From NCBI GenBank assembly GCA_015478575.1, contig JADMIN010000240.1, positions 1 through 5,203 of the forward strand: a stretch of DNA of 5,203 nucleotides, read 5' to 3'. Position numbers and translations under genes: made by a program. Positions 1 to 5,075 of the stretch are shown here, one piece after another. Each line of letters opens with the position of its first letter. Position 1 is the stretch's first letter. The notes under the pieces were generated by a model, which saw nothing but the letters and a program-made list of their open reading frames with translations, was not told the origin of the DNA and ran no database searches. Origin of the DNA: Ktedonobacterales bacterium. Lineage in GTDB: Bacteria; Chloroflexota; Ktedonobacteria; Ktedonobacterales; JADMIN01.

Positions 1-603
1 CAGTTGGGCGGGGAACCGCGCCAAGAACTCGCGCACTTTTCGCTCAAAGCCGGGGGGCAGGTCAGCTTGCAAGCCACCGGGCATGATGTAGCTCGTCATC
101 ATGCGCACCCCAGAGCACAACTCGAAGATATCGAGGATCACCTCGCGCTCGCGGAAGCAGTAGAGAAAGACGCTCTGCGCGCCGAGGTCGAGGGCGCTGG
201 TGCCAAGCCAGACCAGGTGGCTGGCGATGCGTTGCAGTTCGGCGAGGATGACGCGGGCGAACGTGGCCTTCTCCGGCACATCAATGCCCAGCAGCTTCTC
301 GACCGCCAGAGAGTAGGCCAGATTGTTGCAGAGCGGCGCCAGGTAGTCCATACGATCGGTAAGCACCAGCGCCTTGAAGTAGCTCTTGGCCTCAGCGGTC
401 TTCTCGATACCCGTATGCAGATAGCCGATGTCGGGTCGCGAGGTGAGGATCGTCTCGCCATCCAGCGTCAGCACCAGCCGCAGCACACCGTGGGTAGAGG
501 GGTGCTGTGGTCCCATATTGATGGTCATCGTATCACGGCGCGTGCGCTCGTCGAGCGGTTCGCTCTCCTCAAGCTCAAGCCCCATGCGATCCTCACGCTG
601 CAT
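1..603 (-). CDS. nuoD: NADH-quinone oxidoreductase subunit D (49 kDa subunit), N-terminal part, runs off the left edge
   Basis: Only the first 201 codons are present, open to base 1; the family is usually about 380-420 residues, so roughly half is missing. NuoD is the 49-kDa subunit of complex I; with NuoB it forms the quinone-reduction site in the peripheral arm next to the membrane. The sequence shows TINMGPQHPSTHG (27-39), the beta1-beta2 loop carrying His34 and His38, then LHTGIEK (62-68), and TDRMDYLAPLCNNLAYSLAVEKLL (82-105 region) with Tyr87. His38 and Tyr87 correspond to the quinone-binding His/Tyr pair known for this family. Next come ELQRIASHL (122-130) and FELCSGVRMMTSYIMPGG (160-177). 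The ATG at 603 is preceded by AGAGGA (610-615) with 6-nt spacing. A second ATG (codon 7) follows GAGG and is a weaker alternative. It lies 52 bp after nuoC in the same operon. Identification is secure. Confidence 0.96.
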   Translation of the reverse strand, partial: MQREDRMGLELEESEPLDERTRRDTMTINMGPQHPSTHGVLRLVLTLDGETILTSRPDIGYLHTGIEKTAEAKSYFKALVLTDRMDYLAPLCNNLAYSLAVEKLLGIDVPEKATFARVILAELQRIASHLVWLGTSALDLGAQSVFLYCFREREVILDIFELCSGVRMMTSYIMPGGLQADLPPGFERKVREFLARFPAQL

Positions 604-655
604 GCGAAATCCTCTATCTCGGCCGCGGCTCACGTCGCGTGCCTGGTGTTGCCGG

Positions 656-1327
656 TTACTCGCCCTTCGGTTCCCGCCAGCGCTCCAACGCGGCTGGCCC
701 GTCGGCGGCGCTCCCCGTCCCTTCGGGGTTGCGTAATGTCTGCTGGCCGATGCCCTCGGGCAGTGGCGCCGCGAACGCGACTTGCCCGCCCCAATGCGGC
801 TCCGGTAGCTGGATGCCGGTCAACGGATAGTCTTTGCGCAGGGGGTAGCCGACCCAATCGAGCGGCATCAGGATGCGCGTCAGGTTGGGGTGCCCAGCGA
901 AGCGGATGCCAAACAGGTCGTAGATCTCGCGCTCGTACCAGTCTGCCGCGGGCCAGATTCCCGTGACCGATGCGACCTCTGGGCTGGGGGTCTCCCCATC
1001 GCCAACGCGCACCTTGAGCCGGACGACCGCGCGGGTTGCCAGCGAGAGGAGGTGATAGACAACGTCATAGCGCGGCTCGCGCTCCAGCCAATCCACCGCG
1101 GTGATATCCGCGAGGAAGTCATAGCGCAAGGAAGGCGCGTCGCGCAGCGCCTGACAGACCGGGGCAAGGCCCATCGGACGCAGGATCATGGTGGTCTCAC
1201 CGCGATATTCGATGACCTCCTCGACCTCCGCGCCGAACCGCTCACGCACCAGCGCGACGGTGGCTCGCGCCAGCGGGTTGGGCGGCGTGGCCAAGAGCGG
1301 CGCGCCTTTTTGCTGTTCGTCAGCCAT
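656..1327 (-). CDS. nuoC: NADH-quinone oxidoreductase subunit C (30 kDa subunit)
   Basis: This is the 223-residue hydrophilic complex I subunit that packs against NuoD and NuoB in the peripheral arm and has no cofactor of its own. The 30-kDa signature is complete: DWYEREIYDLFGIRFAGHP (129-147), LTRILMPLDW (149-158), then GYPLRKDYPL (160-169). Upstream, YDFLADITAVDWL (69-81) and YDVVYHLLSL (87-96) match the usual core fold. The tail after residue 170 (about 54 residues, ending ERWREPKGE) is longer than the minimal family and is proline/glycine-rich. The ATG at 1327 is preceded by AGGAG (1333-1337, 5-nt spacing). The reading frame stays open another 87 codons upstream, but that stretch is out-of-frame nuoB and the intergenic gap. 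It lies 55 bp after nuoB and 52 bp before nuoD, all minus strand. NuoC and NuoD are separate genes here, unlike the fused nuoCD of E. coli. Confidence 0.96.
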   Translation of the reverse strand: MADEQQKGAPLLATPPNPLARATVALVRERFGAEVEEVIEYRGETTMILRPMGLAPVCQALRDAPSLRYDFLADITAVDWLEREPRYDVVYHLLSLATRAVVRLKVRVGDGETPSPEVASVTGIWPAADWYEREIYDLFGIRFAGHPNLTRILMPLDWVGYPLRKDYPLTGIQLPEPHWGGQVAFAAPLPEGIGQQTLRNPEGTGSAADGPAALERWREPKGE

Positions 1328-1382
1328 CGTCTCTCCTCTATCGGTCGTGGCGATGCCGTGGTGACGGCGTGGATGCGTCGGG

Positions 1383-2057
1383 TTAGTCTTCGCTGCCCAG
1401 GTAGGTCTGGCCGCTGATCTTGAGCGGGTCGGGCGGGTTGGGGATGTGCTTGCGAATCTTCTCTTGTAGGAGGTTGAGTCCCTGGAGCAGCATATCGGGC
1501 GTCGGCGGGCACCCTGGCACGTAGACATCCACTGGCACGATCTTATCCACCCCCTGGATAATGGCATAGTTATTGAAGACGCCGCCACACGAGGCGCACG
1601 CGCCCATCGCGAGCACCCACTTTGGCTCCGGCATCTGGTCGTAGATATGGCGCAGCACGGGCGCCATCTTCACCGAGAGCCGCCCGGCCACGATCATGAG
1701 GTCAGCCTGACGTGGGCTAGCGCGAAAGACCTCGGCACCGAAGCGCGAGATATCCCAGCGTGAGGCGCTCGCTGACATCATCTCGATGGCGCAACAGGCC
1801 AGGCCAAAGGTGGCCGGCCAAAGCGACGCGCTCCGCCCCCAGTCAATCAGCTTGCTGACCTGCGTAAGCAGGATGTTGCCGCTGTGGGGCGCCTCTAGCG
1901 AGTGCGGGCCGCGTGGCGTCTGGGTGTTGCTGTAATATTGGACGGGCGCCCAGGGATTCACGCGCTCAGGGACCTGGGGCGCGGCGGTCATCAGCGGCGT
2001 TTCAGGCCGTGCTGTTCCAAGCGCTCCTGGCGTGTGCTCCTTGGAGTCTATTCCCAT
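1383..2057 (-). CDS. nuoB: NADH-quinone oxidoreductase subunit B (PSST, N2 iron-sulfur cluster subunit)
   Basis: This 224-residue subunit carries the terminal 4Fe-4S cluster N2, which passes electrons to quinone at the NuoB/NuoD interface. Cluster ligands by family alignment: Cys88 and Cys89 in FGLACCAIEMM, Cys154 in MGACASCGG, and Cys183 in VPGCPPTP. An extra Cys157 sits where many homologues have Ser or Gly. Other hallmarks are SLWPATFG (78-85), RQADLMIVAG (116-125), GVFNNYAIIQGVDKIVPVDVYVPG (the 159-182 region) and a conserved C-terminal LLQEKIRKH. About 65 residues precede the core, longer than in short NuoB proteins. The start at 2057 overlaps the nuoA stop by 10 bp and has AAGGGGG (2065-2071) 7 nt upstream, which suggests translational coupling. 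The ATG at codon 23 (1991) has no SD, though starting there would give a 56-bp gap like those on either side of nuoC. Function secure; start moderately so. Confidence 0.95.
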   Translation of the reverse strand: MGIDSKEHTPGALGTARPETPLMTAAPQVPERVNPWAPVQYYSNTQTPRGPHSLEAPHSGNILLTQVSKLIDWGRSASLWPATFGLACCAIEMMSASASRWDISRFGAEVFRASPRQADLMIVAGRLSVKMAPVLRHIYDQMPEPKWVLAMGACASCGGVFNNYAIIQGVDKIVPVDVYVPGCPPTPDMLLQGLNLLQEKIRKHIPNPPDPLKISGQTYLGSED

Positions 2058-2401
2058 GTAAAAGCCCCCTTGCGCCAGACATAGAAAAAGGGAATGAAGA
2101 GAATGACGGCGAAGATCGTCAGTTCCACAAGCCCCTGCACCTTGAGTTGACGCATGAGAATGGCCAGGGGAATGATCGAGGCCGCTTCTACGTCGAAGAT
2201 GATGAAGAGCATACCAGTGACGAGATACTTCACAGGGAAACGCCCGTGCGGTGCCTCGACGTTGCGAATACCAGACTCGTATGGAGCGGCCTTTTCAGGT
2301 GTGGGACGCTTGGGGCCGAGGATGAAGGTGATGGCGATGACGAAGACCGAGAAGAGAAAGGCCAGGGCCATCAGTATAAGCACAGGGATCACCGCGGGCA
2401 T
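2048..2401 (-). CDS. nuoA: NADH-quinone oxidoreductase subunit A (ND3-type membrane subunit)
   Basis: This small membrane subunit of complex I (117 residues from the chosen start) has three predicted helices at about 4-28, 57-82 and 88-108, as expected for NuoA/ND3. Family marks are LGPKRPTPEKAAPYESG (the 28-44 region; this loop ends at the quinone tunnel), GRFPVKYL (53-60), FIIFDVEA (66-73) with the conserved acidic pair Asp70/Glu72, Glu93 in helix 3, and the C-terminal YVWRKGAFTWE. The ATG at 2401 is chosen because GGAGGGAGGG (2411-2420) lies 9 nt upstream and homologues begin right before helix 1. The frame stays open back to a GTG at 2476, which would add 25 residues including VGAIL repeats encoded by tandem DNA repeats. 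A GTG at 2407 is also close to the SD. First gene of the visible nuo operon; its stop overlaps the nuoB start. Confidence 0.93.
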   Translation of the reverse strand: MPAVIPVLILMALAFLFSVFVIAITFILGPKRPTPEKAAPYESGIRNVEAPHGRFPVKYLVTGMLFIIFDVEAASIIPLAILMRQLKVQGLVELTIFAVILFIPFFYVWRKGAFTWE

Positions 2402-2410
2402 TGGCACAAG

Positions 2411-2420
2411 CCCTCCCTCC
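2411..2420 (-). promoter_or_regulatory. Strong ribosome binding site of nuoA
   Basis: On the minus strand this reads GGAGGGAGGG, two overlapping SD cores. It is 9 nt from the ATG at 2401 and about 3 nt from the in-frame GTG at 2407. It decides the nuoA start in favour of 2401, and it directly abuts the last copy of the tandem repeat, whose final bases (CTGGA) run into it. Confidence 0.8.
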
Positions 2421-2465
2421 AGTATCGCACCCACCAGTATCGCACCCACCAGTATCGCACCCACA
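2421..2465 (-). repeat. Three 15-bp tandem repeats in the nuoA leader
   Basis: On the plus strand the unit is AGTATCGCACCCACC, at 2421-2435, 2436-2450 and 2451-2465. The first two are identical; the third differs only in its last base. In the sense orientation of nuoA the unit reads GGTGGGTGCGATACT. The block lies in the predicted 5' leader between the promoter and the SD. The period is a multiple of three and the frame is open, so if translated from an upstream GTG the block would encode VGAIL repeats in frame with NuoA. The core GGTGCGAT is shared with the repeat upstream of the luciferase-like gene. Confidence 0.95.
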
Positions 2466-2529
2466 CGACCGCCCACGCGCCACAGGGTGGTGTACTACAC
2501 GCGACGCTTGCGGCAGCGCACCATAGGAT

Positions 2530-2558
2530 AATGTAACACGATGGGTCGGGTGTGTCAA
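2530..2558 (-). promoter_or_regulatory. Predicted sigma70-type promoter of the nuo operon
   Basis: On the minus strand a perfect -35 box TTGACA (2553-2558) is followed by a 17-bp spacer and TACATT (2530-2535, four of six matches to the -10 consensus). Transcription would start near 2522-2524, giving a leader of about 120 nt before nuoA. It lies after the tRNA terminator and points at nuoA, so position and sequence agree. No experimental start site is available. Confidence 0.72.
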
Positions 2559-2674
2559 ACCGGCTGAAATCGCGCGAGTCCGCTTCAAATACGGCCCCGT
2601 GGCCATTTGGGCGCCATGTGGTGGGGAGGATGGAGAGGGTGACGGGTGGGGCGAAGCCCAGGGCGGCGGGCATG
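2559..2674. other. Non-coding spacer between the tRNA terminator and the nuo promoter
   Basis: I see no gene here: the open frames crossing it lack SD sites and family motifs. The only structure noticed is a small inverted repeat GGGC-GAA-GCCC (2649-2659), overlapping a second one, GCCC-A-GGGC (2656-2664). Neither is followed by a T run on the strand where it would need one, so I do not call a terminator here. Confidence 0.6.
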
Positions 2675-2706
2675 AAAAAAGACCCCGCGCGGCAGTGCGA
2701 GAGGCC
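2675..2706 (-). terminator. Rho-independent terminator of the tRNA-Ala gene
   Basis: On the minus strand, GGCCTC-T-CGC at the left arm pairs with GCG-C-GGGGTC at the right arm. This gives nine pairs, two of them G-U, with one mismatch and a short loop. TTTTTT (2675-2680) follows immediately. The stem begins one base after the encoded CCA end of the tRNA, so it looks built to end a one-gene tRNA transcript before the nuo promoter. Confidence 0.75.
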
Positions 2707-2707
2707 C

Positions 2708-2783
2708 TGGGGGAGATGAGGGGGCTCGAACCCCTGGCCTCGACAGTGCGATTGTCGCGCTCTCCCAACTGAGCTACATCCCC
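2708..2783 (-). tRNA. tRNA-Ala, anticodon CGC, with encoded CCA
   Basis: A full cloverleaf can be folded by eye on the minus strand. The acceptor stem GGGGATG pairs with CATCTCC and includes the G3-U70 wobble that is the identity mark of alanine tRNAs. The D arm is GCTC/GAGC with loop AGTTGGGA. The anticodon stem CGACA/TGTCG has loop ATCGCAC, giving anticodon CGC for the codon GCG. The variable loop is AGGCC, and the T arm is AGGGG/CCCCT with loop TTCGAGC. CCA is encoded at 2708-2710. The mature body without CCA is 73 nt (2711-2783). The discriminator base 73 is C, where bacterial tRNA-Ala normally has A. The gene stands alone with its own promoter and terminator. Confidence 0.96.
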
Positions 2784-2794
2784 AGGCGCAGAGT

Positions 2795-2823
2795 AGTATA
2801 CCACTTCGCGCCGCTCGTTGCAA
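2795..2823 (-). promoter_or_regulatory. Predicted sigma70-type promoter of tRNA-Ala
   Basis: On the minus strand TTGCAA (2818-2823) is separated by exactly 17 bp from TATACT (2795-2800, five of six matches to the -10 consensus). The expected start at about 2787-2789 leaves a 5' leader of only a few bases before the mature tRNA end at 2783, typical for a tRNA promoter. Confidence 0.75.
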
Positions 2824-3012
2824 GAGCCGGTTCACACGCACACGGGTCGGTGGCTGAAGGCGGTCGGGGAGCGTGGCTAGGCGGTCAGACCAGTGACCAC
2901 GCCGTAGGCTTGTGGCCGCGTATGTCGCGTGATACGCTTACCCGAAGAGGCCGAGGGAGTGGGGCCGATGCTCTTGCCGCATGGCTGGCATCGTGGCGCT
3001 CTCGTGCTCTCT
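2824..3012. other. Divergent intergenic region upstream of the luciferase-like gene
   Basis: No gene is supported here. The plus-strand frame that continues into the luciferase-like gene is open from an ATG at 2929, but it has no SD and its product does not resemble the family's N terminus. A promoter for the rightward gene must lie here or further left, but I find no convincing -35/-10 pair. The half-sites GGTCA (2883-2887) and TGACC (2894-2898) form a short inverted repeat that could be an operator or chance. Confidence 0.5.
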
Positions 3013-3044
3013 GTAGTAGGTGCGATTGGTAGTAGGTGCGATTG
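3013..3044 (+). repeat. Perfect 16-bp tandem duplication in the leader of the luciferase-like gene
   Basis: The unit GTAGTAGGTGCGATTG occurs at 3013-3028 and again, identical, at 3029-3044. It ends 16 bp before the SD of the downstream gene. It shares the octamer GGTGCGAT, in the same orientation relative to the downstream gene, with the triple repeat before nuoA; the preceding bases are also similar (TAGTA versus TGGTG). Confidence 0.95.
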
Positions 3045-3060
3045 CACACACGCATGCGCT

Positions 3061-3066
3061 AGGAGG
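3061..3066 (+). promoter_or_regulatory. Ribosome binding site of the luciferase-like oxidoreductase gene
   Basis: AGGAGG, a consensus SD core, lies 9 nt before the ATG at 3076. It decides the start against the in-frame ATG at 2929, which has no SD. Confidence 0.85.
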
Positions 3067-3075
3067 CGCCCGCAT

Positions 3076-3954
3076 ATGCCGACCACGTTACAGATCGGGG
3101 CGGTCTTCCCCCAGACGGAGATCGGTGCTGATCCTGTCGCCATCCGCGAGTACGCCGAGGCGGTCGAGGCGATGAACTTCAGCCACATCCTCGCCTATGA
3201 CCATGTGCTCGGAGCGGATACCGCCTCGCGGCCCGGCTGGTCCGGCCCTTACACCAGCGAGACGCTCTTCCATGAGGTCTTCACGCTCTTCGGCTATCTG
3301 GCCGCGCTTACGCGAAGGGTCGAGTTAGTAACCGGTGTGGTGATCTTGCCGCAGCGGCAGACGGCGCTGGTGGCGAAGCAAGCCGCCGAGGTGGACGTGT
3401 TGAGCGGCGGGCGGTTCCGACTGGGCATCGGCGTGGGCTGGAATCCAGTGGAATACGAGGGCCTGAACGAGGATTTCCATACTCGGGGCGCGCGCAGCGC
3501 CGAGCAGATCGAGGTGCTGAAGGCGCTGTTCACTCGGCCGGTCGTGACCTACCAGGGCCAGTGGCACCATATTGTCGCCGCGGGCATCAATCCCCTGCCA
3601 GTGCGGCGGCCCATTCCCATCTGGTTGGGCGGCCATGCCGATCAGACGCTGCGACGCACCGCCCGGTTAGGCGATGGCTGGCTGCCGCAACTGCCGCCAG
3701 GCGACGAGGCGCGCGAACTGGTCACTCGGCTACGCGAATACACGCGAGCGGCTGGCCGACCAGAGAGTGCCGTCGGCATCGAGGCGCGTCTGACGCTCGC
3801 CCGCACTCCTGAAGCTGGATGGGCGCGGTACGCGGAGGCCTGGCACGACCTGGGCGCGACCCACCTGACCATCAACACGATGGGTGCGGGCCACACCACG
3901 GTCCAGGCGCATCTCGACGCGCTGCGCCAGGCGAAAGATACCCTTGGAGTATGA
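3076..3954 (+). CDS. Luciferase-like monooxygenase-family (LLM class) oxidoreductase, probably F420-dependent
   Basis: A 292-residue TIM-barrel protein of the bacterial luciferase-like family, resembling the subgroup annotated as Rv2161c-type probable F420-dependent oxidoreductases. Visible marks in order: IGAVFPQTEIGADP (7-20); FSHILAYDHVLGA (35-47); ELVTGVVILPQRQTALVAKQ (the 83-102 segment); AEVDVLSGGRFRLGIGVGWNPVEYEGL (the 104-130 core, with the LSGGR and GVGWN motifs typical of the family); DFHTRGARSAEQIEVLKALF (133-152); PIPIWLGGHADQTLRRTARLGDGWLP (the 179-204 region); and a C-terminal GATHLTINTMGAG (260-272). There is no signal peptide or membrane segment, so it should be cytosolic. The start is fixed by the SD at 3061. 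The substrate cannot be read from sequence. Cofactor F420 is inferred from the subgroup; FMN use cannot be excluded. The gene is followed 98 bp later by a reductase on the same strand and may be co-transcribed. Confidence 0.9.
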   Translation: MPTTLQIGAVFPQTEIGADPVAIREYAEAVEAMNFSHILAYDHVLGADTASRPGWSGPYTSETLFHEVFTLFGYLAALTRRVELVTGVVILPQRQTALVAKQAAEVDVLSGGRFRLGIGVGWNPVEYEGLNEDFHTRGARSAEQIEVLKALFTRPVVTYQGQWHHIVAAGINPLPVRRPIPIWLGGHADQTLRRTARLGDGWLPQLPPGDEARELVTRLREYTRAAGRPESAVGIEARLTLARTPEAGWARYAEAWHDLGATHLTINTMGAGHTTVQAHLDALRQAKDTLGV

Positions 3955-4052
3955 CGGGACATTGCCGCGGCACATGATGATTTCAAGGGGATGATCTAGG
4001 GCGACGAATCAGGGGCGACGACGCTCCGTGCGCTTTTGCCAGAGGAGGAACG

Positions 4053-5045
4053 ATGCGCGACGCATTTCGCGCCATCCTGCTGACCGAGCGGGATGGCCAG
4101 GTTTCCGCTGCTCTTGAGACGCTCCAGCGCGATGCGCTGCCCGCGGGCGATGTGCTCGTGGAGGTAGCGTACTCTAGCCTCAACTACAAGGATGCGCTGG
4201 CCCTGACCGGCCGCAACAAGGTTGTGCGGAGCTATCCGATGATTCCAGGCATAGACCTGGCGGGCACCGTGGTGGAAACGACCACGCCGGCGTATGCGCC
4301 TGGCAATCGGGTGCTGCTGACCGGCTGGGGGGTGGGCGAGCGCCACTGGGGCGGCTTTGCCCAACTGGCACGAGTGAAGAGCGAGTGGCTGGTGCCTCTA
4401 CCCGATGCGCTCTCGCTCGAAGAGGCGATGGGGATTGGCACGGGAGGCTTCACCGCCATGCTCTGCCTGATGGCGCTAGAAGAGCGTGGGCTGAAGCCGG
4501 ATGAACGCGAGGTGCTGGTGACGGGCGCGGGGGGCGGCGTGGGCGGGATGGCCGTGGCGCTGCTCGCCAACCTCGGCTATGCTGTCGCCGCGGCGAGTCG
4601 GCGTGCTGAGATACACGACTATCTGCGCTCACTTGGCGCGCGCCCGCTCGTGAATACGGCGGAGTTGACCGCGCCAGCGGGACCGCTGGGGTCAGCGCGC
4701 TGGGCGGCGGTGATTGATACGGTGGGTGACGCGACGCTGGCGGGCGCGCTGCGCACGGCGGCCTATGGCGCGAGCGTGGCGGCCTGTGGCAACGCGGGCG
4801 GCAATGAGCTGCGCACGACCATCCTGCCCTTCATCCTGCGTGGCGTGAGTCTGCTGGGCATTGATTCGCTGCCAGCCCCTTTCGAGCGGCGTAAAGTGGC
4901 CTGGGAGCGGCTGGCGCGCGAGCTGCCACGCGAGGCGCTGGCGCGCATGATGCGCGTGGAGCCGCTCGGTGAGGTGCCCGCGCTGGCGCACGAGATCTTG
5001 GGGGGGCGCATCCGCGGGCGCGTCGTCGTGGATGTGAACGCCTGA
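4053..5045 (+). CDS. acuI: YhdH/AcuI-family NADPH-dependent reductase (acrylyl-CoA reductase type, zinc-free MDR)
   Basis: A 330-residue medium-chain dehydrogenase/reductase that aligns by memory along its whole length with E. coli YhdH/AcuI (324 residues). Characterised members reduce acryloyl-CoA to propionyl-CoA with NADPH; older annotation is 'quinone oxidoreductase'. Motifs: SSLNYKDALALTG (41-53), YPMIPGIDLAGTV (61-73), LLTGWGVGERHWGGFAQ (88-104), IGTGGFTAMLCLMALE (128-143), the nucleotide-binding loop VTGAGGGVGGMAVALL (156-171), SRR (182-184) where NADPH-preferring enzymes carry basic residues, YLRSLGA (190-196), AVIDTVGD (219-226) and LPFILRGVSLLGIDS (258-272). No zinc-ligand cysteines are seen. 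The ATG at 4053 follows AGGAGG (4043-4048) at a rather short 4-nt spacing. No clear promoter or terminator is seen in the 98-bp gap before it. The exact physiological substrate here is inferred from the family. Confidence 0.92.
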   Translation: MRDAFRAILLTERDGQVSAALETLQRDALPAGDVLVEVAYSSLNYKDALALTGRNKVVRSYPMIPGIDLAGTVVETTTPAYAPGNRVLLTGWGVGERHWGGFAQLARVKSEWLVPLPDALSLEEAMGIGTGGFTAMLCLMALEERGLKPDEREVLVTGAGGGVGGMAVALLANLGYAVAAASRRAEIHDYLRSLGARPLVNTAELTAPAGPLGSARWAAVIDTVGDATLAGALRTAAYGASVAACGNAGGNELRTTILPFILRGVSLLGIDSLPAPFERRKVAWERLARELPREALARMMRVEPLGEVPALAHEILGGRIRGRVVVDVNA

Positions 5046-5075
5046 GGCCATGTGCGCCGCCGGACCGTGCCGCGC

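Noticed and set aside
4..966. Long plus-strand open frame of 320 codons over nuoD and nuoC
   Set aside because: It is antisense to two clearly conserved genes, has low-complexity Arg/Ala-rich composition late on, and no SD or family motif.
1328..1588. Upstream extension of the nuoC frame by 87 codons
   Set aside because: It is out-of-frame nuoB sequence and the intergenic gap. The ATG at 1327 has a good SD and gives a normal NuoC N terminus.
2421..2465. CRISPR-like array
   Set aside because: The 15-bp units are directly adjacent with no spacers and only three copies, so this is a short tandem repeat.
2295..2841. Minus-strand open frames of 150-169 codons across the tRNA, terminator and nuo leader
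   Set aside because: They run through a tRNA gene and its terminator, lack SD sites, and have no recognisable domain.
2883..2898. Inverted half-sites GGTCA/TGACC in the divergent intergenic region
   Set aside because: Five-base arms are too short to claim an operator, and no regulator gene is seen in the window.
2929..3075. In-frame N-terminal extension of the luciferase-like protein
   Set aside because: No SD at the ATG at 2929, and it would translate the tandem repeat. The family normally starts near 3076, where AGGAGG is well placed.
3963..3972. Perfect palindrome TGCCGCGGCA after the luciferase-like gene
   Set aside because: A 10-bp GC palindrome without a loop or a following T run is not a terminator and is expected by chance in GC-rich DNA.
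3999..4021. Direct repeat GGGCGACGA at 3999-4007 and 4013-4021 in the gap before acuI
   Set aside because: Nine bases of simple GC-rich sequence, two copies only, with no promoter nearby to support an operator.
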